Origin: Spodoptera frugiperda
Lineage: Eukaryota > Arthropoda > Insecta > Lepidoptera > Noctuidae
Assembly (NCBI RefSeq): GCF_023101765.2
Contig: NC_064237.1
Location: forward strand, 11,204,199-11,268,198
Length of the DNA: 64,000 nucleotides
Direction: 5' to 3'
Shown: piece by piece, positions 34,711-45,886 of the stretch
Numbering within the stretch: the stretch's first letter is position 1
How the letters are laid out: each line of letters starts with the position of its first letter
Made by a program: the position numbers and the translations under genes
Notes under the pieces: generated by a model
What the model was told of the DNA's origin: nothing
The model's database searches: none
Seen by the model: the letters and a program-made list of their open reading frames with translations, nothing else

Positions 34711-34838
34711 GTGTCAGAAGCAGCGCGACAGCCGCGTCGTGAGTCGCGGAATGCTGCTCATGAATATGAGCCTCTGGCATGGATTGAAACTAGTCGAGAT
34801 CCTCTTCAAATAATTACGTGAAGAAGCCGAAAAACATT
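34711..34838 (+). repeat. Retroposon 3' fragment (AGCGCGACAGC type)
   Basis: CAGAAGCAGCGCGACAGCC, GAGTCGCGGAATGCTGCTCA, ATGAGCCTCTGGCATGG and TTACGTGAAGAAGCCGAAAA form a recognisable moth LINE-derived 3' region. A second tail type (ATTACTGCAGGGCAAAGGCC) follows at 34868-34910. Confidence 0.65.
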
Positions 34839-34910
34839 AGAATTAGAACTAGAAATCAGCCACGATCGATTACTGCAGGGCAAAGGCCTCTCTACCCTCC
34901 TTCCACTCCT

Positions 34911-35640
34911 GTCTGTTTAAAGGTTTTTGCCGAAAATATAATAGTTAATTAACATTAGGTATAGGTTAGAAGAAATTGAAACATGGAATGTCAAAGGTTT
35001 AACTTCATAAATGGAATAATGGGAAGTCTGTTATTTTTGGACGGCATATAGACATGATATTTATGTATACCTACATACTCACCGAAGAAAATTCTAGGAG
35101 GTAACGTTTAAAATAAAAATAGCCCAATTTTATTTGGACTACTCACATTATATTACGATTCGATAAAAGTGCTTTACTCTTATTGTTATTTTTATACCAG
35201 AAATAAACCGACGTCTCCATTTCTCCGTGGCAGGCAACGATTCCGTTCACAGCCGTGACCCCTTTTGTCACAAGTCGTGGCGGGAACCTTTCATTCTTTA
35301 CTTGACACATTTGGACACTGAACCATAGACACGATATTGATTTTTCTTGACAATGGATAACTTTTGGCAAGGGCACAAAGTCAGTGAACCTAGTTTAACT
35401 TAAACTATAAAAACCTCTTTTGTATTGAACTCGTTCAATGTGATTATTTTGTTTACATCGGTAAAGTTTTGTTTTAATTATATTCCATAGTGTTTCTTTG
35501 TGTGCAAAAAATTATATAATGTATACCAAAGAAAAAATTAATTTGAGTATATCTAACAATGTAACGAAAGACCACTATGTCTAGTGCCTAGGTACTTTTT
35601 GTACTGAAATCCTACTTTTCATACCGAAATTGTTTTATTT
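34911..35640. other. No gene recognised
   Basis: AT-rich with a 77-codon minus-strand frame (35143-35376) that has no domain. Confidence 0.35.
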
Positions 35641-35850
35641 ATTGACTAATTATTGCCTGCAACTTCGTTCGCGTGGATTAGAAACTTTGTGACTTAATAT
35701 TCTAAAATAAAAGTAGCCTAAGTTACTTCTTAGTAAATCAGATGCCTGCCTATACATTTCCGTTCAAAATCGGTCCAGCCATTTCAGAGATAAAAAATAT
35801 TTTGGTAGATACATGTATCGTACGTATATTCATATGCATGTAGAAAAAAG
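35641..35850 (+). repeat. RTE-like retroposon fragment
   Basis: GCCTGCAACTTCGTTCGCGTGG followed later by AAAATCGGTCCAGCCATTTC and AGAGATAAAAAATATT is the usual order of an RTE-type 3' region in moths. Confidence 0.55.
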
Positions 35851-35983
35851 TTATATTAGTATTACAAAGACACACCAATTTAATTTATTGGTCTAGATTG
35901 AATACTAGGCCATTTACTTTATCCATTATGATATCATCAAATTTAATGTTACTCAGAGTATTTTCGAGGGCCTGTTATTTGTC

Positions 35984-36130
35984 CTTTTTTTTGATAATCA
36001 TCCAATAATTTCTTCCGTCTTGGGCGAGGGGAGAGAAACTGTCAGACTCTTACTGACTAATAACCACCCCATTTCTACTCCTGCTGATTTTCAAGCCCCG
36101 GTAAACCACTAGGCATTCCGCAGCTCTGGG
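35984..36130 (-). repeat. A-tailed SINE (family A)
   Basis: Plus-strand reading: T-run, GATAATCATCCAATAATTTC, CCGTCTTGGGCGAGGGGAG, GTCAGACTCTTACTGACTAA, ACCACCCCATTTCTACTCCTG, CAAGCCCCGGTAAACC and CAGCTCTGGG. Near full length with a few short deletions. Confidence 0.85.
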
Positions 36131-36990
36131 TACCTATTTATGTACTCCTTCCTACTCCTAACTAAGCCCACATTTCCAACTGTAAATATGTACCTGCGTC
36201 ATCAAAACAAAAATATTGTAAGATTGTAATGCAGCTTCCAAGTGATTACATCAGCATATACAATTCGTTCTCCATCTAATGTATTTCTGTACAACCTCAA
36301 AGCACTTTGCTAGTTAAATGCACTTAAATACAATTGCATGCACATTCTGTTTACGATACAAAACGTTTTTATTTGATTGGAAAGTAAAATACATTTATGA
36401 CTAGTTGTTTCCAATATTTTCTTTCGCAGTTATTTTGATGAAAATTAACTTCTTTGGATAAATGAGAGTTTTCTATGAAGTGTGTACAAAGAGCAGATGA
36501 CTTAATGTGATTGTGTATTGTGACACAAAAAAAAAACGACTGCCCAATTATATTATAAGGTGGATTAAAAAGATGCAGATAGGTTATAAGCGCTCAAAAT
36601 GTGGACAATTGGCAACGTTTTTGTAGTACCGCTAGATGAAAAATAGAGAGGGCTTAGTGTAGCGTCTCGCGCTCCCCGCAAAGTGTAACGCATTATGTTA
36701 AAGGGACATCCAGTTATAACATATCTTCGTATTTGTTTCATTGAGTTTTCCTACATATTAATGATAGTTCTGCTATTATAATTTGTATGTATTTTACATA
36801 TAATTTTATTTCGTTATTCAACTTTACTTTCAGTTTTCTTTGATTGAAGAATAAACTAATAATATGATTTGTGGTGTCATTTACTACTGAACACAATACC
36901 AAAGATTTAATATTCTCACCACTAACAATTTTCATAGAAAACATAATACCTAAGTATATTTACTTCCTAGAAAATCTGAAAGGTAGAGAC
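36131..36990. other. No gene recognised
   Basis: AT-rich. A minus-strand frame 36738-36944 (68 codons) has no domain. Confidence 0.35.
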
Positions 36991-37184
36991 TATATACGGT
37001 ACTAGCAAACCTGGCGAACTCCGTTTCGCCACCATGTCTTTTTTCCTATTTTTTTTTTTTTTTGCTATAAACCTCACGGAACCCGAGACCTTTCCAACAA
37101 ATGCAAAACCATGGAAATCGGTTCGTGCGTTCTGGAGTTATAGCGTCAGGAAGGAAAACCCGACTTATTTTTATATAATAGATG
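36991..37184 (+). repeat. Dispersed repeat (family G)
   Basis: ACTAGCAAACCTGGCGAACTC, GTTTCGCC, a T-run, GCTATAAACCTCACGGAACC, GAAATCGGTTCGTGCGTTC, TGGAGTTATAGCGTCAGGAAGG, then AAAACCCGACTTATTTTTAT. The same parts occur reversed at 61571-61756. It is a retroposon-like moth repeat of a class I cannot fix. The frame 37034-37288 is a shadow. Confidence 0.65.
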
Positions 37185-37714
37185 TAGAATTAATTGAAGG
37201 CTGTCTGCGGTGCCGAGGTAAGAGTAATGAGATGAAGAATCCTCGTCTACAAGGAACCCATGTTTTATTCCATTGTATTTTTAATTAACTGTATTGCGAG
37301 CATTCCTTTGAAGTGATTTAATTTTGTACTTTAATGAAACGTGGAAGGGTTATTAGTTTTCTTCTTATACTTGATATGTTAATTGAGATTGTGTGTATGT
37401 GTTTATTTCTGGTTAAAATGCTTACTAGTTAAGACTTAGAAAATGTTTTGTGTGATTTAACCCGTTATAAAAGAGTAGCGATGGAGTTTCTTCATTCTCC
37501 TCTATTTTCTGCATTCGAAGTTACACTTTGGAACGAGTACCTAGCTTCACTGACAAACAGAATGACGGACAATTCAATTTGACGTTTCAAAAGTGCCTAA
37601 TTTAGGATTAAGTGAAATAAATGCTTTGACTTTGAATGCAGATTTACACGAGACATAATGTGTTTTCTATTGTGTCTCATACTCCGACAGACAAGAGGTA
37701 AATAACAAGAGTTG

Positions 37715-37855
37715 ATTCTTCGGGGGAATTGGGCCTCCGGTAACCTCACTCACACAACGCAAGCGTGGTTGTTTCACGTCGGTTTTCGGTGAGGACGTGA
37801 TATCACTCCGGTCGAGCCGGCTCATTTGTGCCGAAGCATGGCTCTCCCACACTTA
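37715..37855 (-). repeat. Dispersed repeat (family F), 5' half
   Basis: The minus strand starts AGTGTGGGAGAGCCATGC, GAGCCGGCTCGACCGGAGTG and ends GGAGGCCCAATTCCCCC. Family F is a frequent moth element; a longer copy is at 58323-58611. The frame 37667-37852 is a shadow. Confidence 0.75.
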
Positions 37856-38926
37856 AAATTCCATTCAATGAATCCAAATCTATTTTATCAAATCGTACAA
37901 AATATAAAATTACACCTGATAAAAGAAATAAATGACGTCACAATGTAAAATGAATCACCGATACATTTTTCTGATTAATCCAGTATAAAGTACTTAGCAT
38001 AAATACATAAATAAGTAATAATTTCTCTAGAATTGTTGGATATAAAATCTATGAGTAAGTGGTATCACCATGGCGATGTGTAGTCAACTGTTACCTGAGT
38101 CACGGCGATCGGCGACCCAGTGGAGGTTTCAAACGAATTACTTCATGATACAGCTGTTTCTCCGAACTTTTATATTGTGACGCGGCACTATTGCCGATGT
38201 CGATACCAACAGATTTCTTCGTAGAACTTTAAGTTTCTACTGAACGAGGTATATTGTGAAAGCGACTAAAATACATTAAGTTACCGCAAATAATCAAGTT
38301 AGGTTCAGTGGTTGTAACTGTGACTGTCGAGCAGAGGAATCTCAATTCCGAGATCGAATATTTTTCTGTAGGTATTTCAGAGTACTTTCCGAGTACCCAA
38401 TATATGGTAATAGATTAACAACTCATTGTAATATGGGGTCTATAAGATAACTGGTGAAAAGATGGTTTTATTATTATTTTACATTGGACATGTACCTCTG
38501 CATCAATAATAAGCATTCGTAAATTGTATACATGTTTGTGACCTTGCAAATTTTTTTAACCGTAATCACCACCGTACCTCACGATTCATGCATAATAGTC
38601 AGTGAACTGTGAAAGGGATACATTCGAGGTCACGGTCCTCTACACCAACCTAATGGTTCAAGTTGGGTTGAAGTACAGTCATACTGAACCAAATTCATAA
38701 ATCAATCAGTAAAACCATTCTAACTGTAGAATATATTAACTATTTCTTGTAAATTGTGAATTAATCACAAAACGTTTTACTTAAACATGTTTTTTCTATA
38801 GTGTGTAGGTATTTGAACGTGTGTACAATAATACAGCACAAAAGATATAACTTCCACAAGCGAATATACAAAGATAAGTACTTACAGTATGCGGGTCTGT
38901 TGACGGCGAATAAGGGTAGCTCACCG
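37856..38926. other. No gene recognised
   Basis: Mixed AT-rich sequence. A slightly G+C-rich patch at 38090-38130 (GAGTCACGGCGATCGGCGACCC) has no exon borders. Confidence 0.35.
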
Positions 38927-39087
38927 CACTACCAGAACCAGACACGTGCGGGTTTACCGGGGCTCCAGCTCAAAGAGCGGGAGTACGAACGGGGTGGTTT
39001 TTAGTCAGTAAGACTCTGACACTCCCTCTCGTCTCGCTTAAGGCGGGATAAGATATTGGATAATGGAAAATCACCCCTTAAAAAAAT
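38927..39087 (+). repeat. A-tailed SINE (family A)
   Basis: Plus-strand copy: GTGCGGGTTTACCGGGGCTCC, GAGTACGAACGGGGTGGTTT, TAGTCAGTAAGACTCTGACA, CTCCCTCTCGTCTCGC, AAGGCGGGATAAGATATTGG and CACCCCTTAAAAAAATACC. The A-tail gives its orientation. Confidence 0.85.
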
Positions 39088-40730
39088 ACCTATAATATCT
39101 GTAATTGTAGTGTGTATTTGCGTGTTGGGGTTATAAATATACAATTACATAAGTATTTATTGAAAAAACAATAACAATGATATCTCTACTCTAACATTTA
39201 CAAAAAACCTAATTACTACCAACACAAAACCAAAAATCCATACTAGAAATGAGAAATCTAACAAAACATCGTCCGTAATATTCCATCAGCATTACTTTTT
39301 ATCGCAGAAGCATTCTCAGTTAGATGTAATCGTGATTCGCAAGAGGTTCCGAGTAGAGACGACAATGCAAAACGCGGAGAAGCCAAGCTTGTGGTGATAT
39401 TAAAAAGCGGGGGTGAAAGCGAATTGATTAGCTGTCACCAACCGCCGTCGACCAGTCGGCCATTAAACTTGCGGAATACATTATTAAATTGCAATGTTTT
39501 AAAATATGCTTGGAAATGCTTCTAATGTCTTTTGTTACTAGAAGATTGGCTGTTGGATCTAGTTGGTGGTGTAAATTTCTCATTATGACAAGAAATATAA
39601 TATTGAAGGATTATTTGAATTTGTAATACACTTTTGGCCCATATCAAACCATTAAACACCTTTTTTTTTTACGGATATGCATGGGAACTATGTTCTTACT
39701 AACAACCAAGGAACACGTTTAATTAATTTTAACTTACAATATTATCAAAGCGCTACGAATAGTGCTACGCGCGTAGCAGTGCCTACGCTTCGTAGCTCGT
39801 AGCATCGTCGTAGCACCCGCTTTTTTCTTGGCTCCATCTTAAGATTTTGTTGTGAGGACACTTTAACTAACGAGCCCTGACGCTCCGTCAATCCCGTTCA
39901 GCTTTATATTCCCTGAACAAGTTCTACGTAGTAGATTATCCTCGAGAGTGCAATTTACAATGTTGTTAATTAAAGTAGATTTTACTTAGGCACATTGGAC
40001 ATTGTTATGGGTGCTTAAAGATGATTATAATTAATATAAGAGCTGATGAGACCTTAGTTTCATATCTCAGGTTAAATAGACACTAACATTTTAGAAGGTA
40101 TTGATTGAGGCACAAGGTTTGGAATCGTGTAACATAATATGTACTATGAAAAATATTGAGGTGAAAACGTTTGATGATTGGAAAAATCATGAATTTCCAT
40201 GGAAGTAATATACGACATTCAGATTCACAGATATTTTACTATATGTATATTGGTAAATATTTCAATTTACCCATTGACGATGTAGAGAAACCGACTCTAT
40301 TTTTTATTATTTCAATATTTTTAATCAAGCTGCTGCTGTGGTGGTTCGTGTTTCGTCAAAGGCGAATATTTGCAGCGGAATGTTTTTACAAGCAATCGCG
40401 ATCGCTTCCTGGTGTTACTATACTACTATTGGTCCTCGACAGGATTTCATTCAAAAAAAACTTGTCTACCTCTTTCAATCAGTTGAAGTTCAGTATTCTC
40501 ATTGAATTATGACTCGTTCCAAAAGAAAAAAACATATCTGATCAAACATCTGACTCACAATAGAGTTATCACAATTGTTTGAATTGAACAATTATATTAC
40601 GAAATTGAAGTAAATAAACAAAGGCAGTTGAATTGTTATATATATCTATATGTTATATAGCTATTGTTAACGAGTCTTACCATCAGGGTCCCATCAGTTA
40701 TTACTCTTATGTTTCCACTCTTATGTTTGG
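39088..40730. other. No gene; CTACG-rich cluster inside
   Basis: AT-rich, with the CTACG/CGTAG cluster at 39751-39820 (separate entry). The frame 40171-40512 (113 codons, plus) contains a hydrophobic stretch (LFFIISIFLIKLLLWWFVF) but no further support; it is probably chance in AT-rich DNA. Confidence 0.4.
39751..39820. repeat. CTACG/CGTAG cluster
   Basis: Within 70 bp the words CTACG and CGTAG occur at least seven times on the given strand, in alternating orientation, so the segment can fold on itself. A related cluster lies at 49363-49426 after the same TTATCAA lead-in. Confidence 0.6.
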
Positions 40731-40850
40731 TTCCGACTCGAAAAGCAGGAGTAGGAACGGGGTGGTTTTTAGTCAGTTAGGGTCTGACACTCCCTCTTGC
40801 CTCGCTCAAGGCGGGAGAAGTCATTGGATGATTTTCTCCCTTCCAAAAAA
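40731..40850 (+). repeat. A-tailed SINE (family A)
   Basis: TTCCGACTCGAAAAGCAGG, AGTAGGAACGGGGTGGTTT, GTCAGTTAGGGTCTGACACTC, CTCGCTCAAGGCGGGAGAAG, TCATTGGATGATTTTCTCCC, then CCAAAAAAT. The 5' head is truncated. Flanks ACTCTTATGTTT and ACACTATGTTTT may be a decayed target duplication. Confidence 0.85.
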
Positions 40851-42460
40851 TAACACTATGTTTTATTATGGTACGATTTCATGATCGTCATCTCTATGAT
40901 TATCGTGATTATATCGCAGCCAGAAAATGTCTATTGCTGTAAGTAGTCCTCATTTAATGACTTCTAGATCGGCCGTTTGGAAGCGACCCGCATCCAGTAG
41001 CTAGCTGCGATACTTATCACGTCTTGTACTTGTACGGTCGAACCATCATGAAACTTAGTTGTCCAATTCACGATTGTGTATAAATCTTAGTACATAAAAC
41101 CATTCTATACTCGTATACTACGGATAAACTAGTAGTTCGTTGTAATAAATGACGGAACATTGATTATAACACGGGACGTAACAAGTTGTGCTAACAAACG
41201 GATGCAGAACAAAACTACATTTATTTCATCTGTAATATCTCGCGGTGGCTGCGTCTGAGAGCTGCGCGGGGAGTGCGGGGGGTGCAGGGGTGGGGGGAGT
41301 GACGTTGATAGAATGTAATTGGCAACAACACAAACTAATCTAAGTAATCAACGCGGTGCAATCTCTGCGAGGAATAATAATTCCTGCTGCTACTACTTTT
41401 GCTGTTTTGTTCGAAAAGTAGATCTGATGTTATTATAACATTGTTCGCATAATACAATATGTAATACATTTTTAACTTTCATCCAAACATCATCAGAATC
41501 CAACGTTAATCCCCAGCTGTTGATCGGTCATGTTATGTACATGCTGTACATATGAATCTTATGCAATAAAGCCCTTCCAGTATCCAGAGTTCGTATTGAT
41601 TTCTCAGAAATTTAGGAAAACTCGAAAACATCCCAATACTGCTTTACTGGAGACCACTTTCTTTGTAGTCGTATACACGACCACTCGACCGAAACACATT
41701 GAAACAGATGCTTTAGAACTATGTCCACACAAAAAAAAAACATTAAAAGATAACTGCAGTTCTAAAAGAAAATCTCCATAGTAGTGGCACGTGAATCAAT
41801 GCAGGTACGTGCATCCAATTTCACCGCGTGCCTGTGAGCGGAAGGATGCAGAATAGAGACCGGTAGGGTGGCCCAATAAACCTAGTATGTGCCCGTACCA
41901 CGTATACTTGAATACGTATTTGTATGAGTTACAGGAATAGTGTATATTAGTGGTGGTAGATATTGTTTGTGCTGACTGTCTTTGTGTACAATATATGGTA
42001 GTTTCCGATTAGTCAAAATCAATACTTTTCTATGAATTTTGAAAGATATCGCTACTTATGACGTGTTCAAGTTCTTCCGTCTGAACACACAAATTTCTTA
42101 ACGTACTCTTACTCAGAATCATTTACTGACAGACAGAAAGTCTACTTAAATATTATAAAGTAACGCAATTAATCCATTGTCAATTATCGCTTTCAGTAGA
42201 ATTAGTAGATATTATAACTAACGCCTGGATTTTGTCTTTGGCAGTAACATACATATACACAAAGAAGTGAAATAAAATATATCTTGCTTTATTTGGTTCT
42301 CTTTGGGAAAGGCGACCTATGTTTAGGTGCTCTAAGACTTTTGATAATACTAGATCCTACTAAAACATTCTGTCTAAAACTAGCTAACCTCGATGGAACT
42401 ACTTGTTTATCTCTGAAAAGTAATGCAATCTAGACAAAGTCGTGCTAAGACAAAAGTTAC
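40851..42460. other. No gene; G-rich tract inside
   Basis: Contains the G-quadruplex-type tract at 41268-41297 (separate entry). The frame 41530-41781 (83 codons) has no domain. Confidence 0.4.
41268..41297 (+). other. Potential G-quadruplex tract
   Basis: Four G-runs of 4, 6, 4 and 6 bases at 41268, 41277, 41287 and 41292, separated by 5, 4 and 1 bases, fit the canonical four-run quadruplex pattern. The surroundings are locally G+C-rich. Confidence 0.6.
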
Positions 42461-42611
42461 TTTTTATAATGAGGGAATATCATCGAATACCTTCTCTCGC
42501 CTTGAGCGACGCCAGAGGAAATGTCCGACTCTCACTGACCAAAAACCACCCGATCCTAATCCTGCTTTTCGTGCTGGAGCCCCGGTAAGTTAGGTAGGCC
42601 GCAGCTCCGGA
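42461..42611 (-). repeat. A-tailed SINE (family A)
   Basis: The plus strand has TTTTTATAATGAGGGAATATC, ACCTTCTCTCGCCTTGAGCG, ATGTCCGACTCTCACTGACC, AAAAACCACCCGATCCTAATC, GGAGCCCCGGTAAG and GCAGCTCCGGA. Near full length, more diverged than most. Confidence 0.85.
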
Positions 42612-45600
42612 AGTCAAATATTCCTTATTGCGACTTCTTTATTATAGTTAATGTTATTTGAATAGCCGTTGAACATTCTTTATACGTTAGAAGGTACAAT
42701 GCAACGTCCAAGTGCGTTCTGCAAAATATATATTAGTAAAGGATGGTACGTCATTGTTTGCTTCGCGCTCGTCTTAGCGGGAGCACTACCATGCTCTCAG
42801 ATTTAGGTACACATATTTTATAGGAATAAAGGGCAAACGATTACAGGTTTAAACTGATGACAGCATATCAGCGCCACCCATGAACACTTGCAACACCAGC
42901 GGAGTTGGTTAGAGTGCGTTACCGCTTCTCAAAAACTTTATCACCGTACTTTAAAGACTTCATCCAAAGTACTTTAAACTTCTTCTTTCCAAAGGCAAAA
43001 TAGCTATGTTGCTTATATATAATTCCTGAAAGATATAAGGCAAGTAAGGTAAACACAGGTTTAACTATCTCTCCTACTTAACGGGTGCGGTGTCGCCAGG
43101 GAGGGTAAGAGTGCTCGACGGTGCATCGTTAAAATCGAGCGCCCTCCAGCTGCACCTCCTAGTGAGGGCGGACCTCTCACTCGAGTACGTCTTTTTGTTA
43201 TGAGTTTTAATTGTTAACTGATTTTCTGAGGTTGGTTTTGTTTGGTTTGTTATTGTTTGTCTGGCGGGTAGGTGTGGTACGGTATTAAATTAGTGATGTT
43301 TATTTGAAATATTTCACACCCAATGAATTGAATCCATTGCTTTAAGGTGTAATTGTTACAAAAAAATATAGTTATAGCAAGCAAAAAAACATATCCTTCT
43401 AATTTGTACTTCTTATGTTTCTAGTACTGTTGTTTTAAAGTATAATAAGTAATATACGAAACTATATTTTTAACAAATATTACAAAAAATATATCTACAA
43501 TAAATACTGTGCCTGTCCTGTGTGTGTATCTTTCCTAAAATCCATAACAGGAAAATAATTCAGTACCGAAGAACAGAAATTAAGTTTACTAAGAAACCGA
43601 AATTAGTTCTTTGTAAACTTGGACAGACTTTCATACAAATCGTGGAAGCTATGTTAAGAGAACTTTATATACAAATACATATTTTTAATCTTATTTATTT
43701 AGCATAAAGTTCAAAATCAATTAATTGGTTGGCTTGATGTGTGATCTGCCTTTCGACCGATGGGAAAGTTTCTGGGAGGTATTTATGTGTTCTTAGGTTA
43801 TCATTTTATTTCCAAGTATCTAAGTAATTACTCTTTTGACTCGTTAGAGTGCGTATCTACAATTATTAAATAGGTAGGTGTTTCCACTAAAGCAGCCCTA
43901 CCTCACCCGACACAGTTGTAAGCTCGACATTTTGATGTAAATTTTAACTCCCCTAGCACTGTTTCTACTGCATCACAGCGGAGATGAGACGTGTCTGTCG
44001 TGATTTTGAACAATTTGATCAATTTTTATAAGTCTTAGCTCAGCTCCACACAGCTTATCTGTGGAAAACAGCCGTAGGTAATAACCTCCAACCGCATATA
44101 CCATATTCTGCAGCACAATTGATGCGTTAGAGAAAACGGATGTGATAAATCTATATACTCGGCAGCTAAAACATCGTCTATTGTCTCATCATCCTTGTAC
44201 AATATATGGCGTCATGCTACCTTCTTCCGAAACAATACGTGTTTATATGTTTTACGATTTCGAAAGTCTGTTTTTCCGACTTCAAAAACGGAGGAGGTAC
44301 TACGGTCAGATGTTTGATTTTTATTTTTTCCCCGATTATTCCACCAATTGTGGACCGATTTTCAAAATTATTTCAAATTGTTCCAGAGGTTATAATCCTG
44401 AGAAGGTCCCATGTAAACTAAATCAAGATCAGATGATGGAATTTCAGGGATCTGCTAATAATAATCCTATAAATATCATGCGAATTTACAAAGGGAAAGA
44501 TATATAGAAAGATGCAGATCACAATAAGAAACTAAAAACACCATGCTATCTAAATAATCCAGATTGAAAACATCGTGCAGATTACAAGCAACAAAAGCAA
44601 TATGTGCCAAGCCAAGCTACTCAAACCAATATATCATGGTCTCGTTTTGTATGATCTTTCCGTATCTTCAGCGGTCAGTTTGTACTGGTTTGCATAACTT
44701 GATGTTTTGTCGCGTGTACCAGGGTGGTATGAGCGTATGGGAGGTCTAAAAGGCTTCATCACAGTGGGGTGCCCGTCCGCGTAACTTGTCCGTTGCTCCG
44801 TGCATCCAATTTAACTTGCTCCTACTACTAATGGTCGGGAAAAAGTGACTGCAGTTATCGTATCGTATGAATGAATTCGTCAATGACTTTGTGAATGCTC
44901 ATTCATTCGGAATGTATGTCGGTCTTTAGAAACGTGTATCAGTTTTCGCATTTTTTGTTGGCTTTTGTCCATGTTGATGGTGACATGTGGAATAATTATC
45001 AATATATTCAACAGAAGTTATAGTTTGGATTAAAGTACAAATACACACATCGTAGTTACCTATCGGGATTAAAAGTGTACCTCCAATCTACATAGTTATT
45101 CTAATATAAACAAACATTTGCTCCATGCTCAGCATACGATATTCTTGTTTTATTCGACTTATCAATATCAAAGCCGTACGCATCACTTTTTCAATCAACA
45201 AAACGAACATCAAAACAACAAGTACCAGGTAAACATATCAATACCACGATATAATCCAAAACACAGCGATCAAAGAACATACAACATATAAAGATATAAG
45301 GTTACAAAATATTCTTCGCTCGTGTAGCTACGTTTGAGGAATAACTAACATGTTTTTCCTCTCATGTCTCGTGGGGTCGCTGTGTGGTTAACATGAAACC
45401 CATGTCCATCTCAAGTGTCATCTTATTTAAGGAGGGAATTTTTAAAATCGGTTCAGTGGCGCTGAAGATTAGGCGGGCCGTGTTACGCAATTTAATGTTT
45501 CGTGTTTATTTTTTGGAGTTGATCGTTGATCGTAGACGTACGTAGTGTATGATATGAAATAAATAGTACCTAAAAGAATCGCCAGGAAATAAAAAAAAGA

Positions 45601-45790
45601 TTATTATTTTGTAAACTGTAATGCTACTTATATTTAAAATACTAGCTTTAAGTTAAAATATTTTTACTTGATTATTTGAAAACACTCCTTTATCTAACCT
45701 TACTTTAGGTGGCCATGGGCCAGAGGTGGTGATGCTTATCACTTACCATCAATGTTACACTGTGAAAAAAATCACAATAATATTTTTTTT
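42612..45790. other. No gene; probable old repeat at 44240-44500
   Basis: 43080-43200 is G+C-rich with imperfectly mirrored GGGAGGGTAAGAGTGCTCGA and TCGAGCGCCCTCC. Around 44240-44500 words such as CTTCAAAAACGGAGGAGGTAC and GGTTATAATCCTGAGAAGGTC resemble an old dispersed moth repeat; the 121- and 71-codon frames there (44142-44507, 44206-44421) overlap in different frames and lack domains. The rest is AT-rich. Confidence 0.4.
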
Positions 45791-45886
45791 AAACGTTGCC
45801 CCACTGTGTTGCCCCACATTATCTTTTTCTCCTGTGTCGTGGTTTTACGAACATATAAATTCACATACGCATGACACCCAGACCCG
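45791..45886 (-). repeat. tRNA-headed SINE (family D), 3' part only
   Basis: AACGTTGCCCCA ... TTGCCCCACATTATC, CTCCTGTGTCGTGG, ACGAACATATAAATTCACAT and GACACCCAGACCC match the tail half of 23761-23951. The tRNA-like head is missing. Confidence 0.65.

Noticed and set aside
40171..40512. 113-codon frame with a hydrophobic stretch
   Set aside because: Hydrophobic residues are favoured by T-rich codons; no other support for a membrane protein.
44142..44507. 121-codon plus-strand frame
   Set aside because: A second long frame overlaps it in another phase and the DNA resembles an old dispersed repeat.
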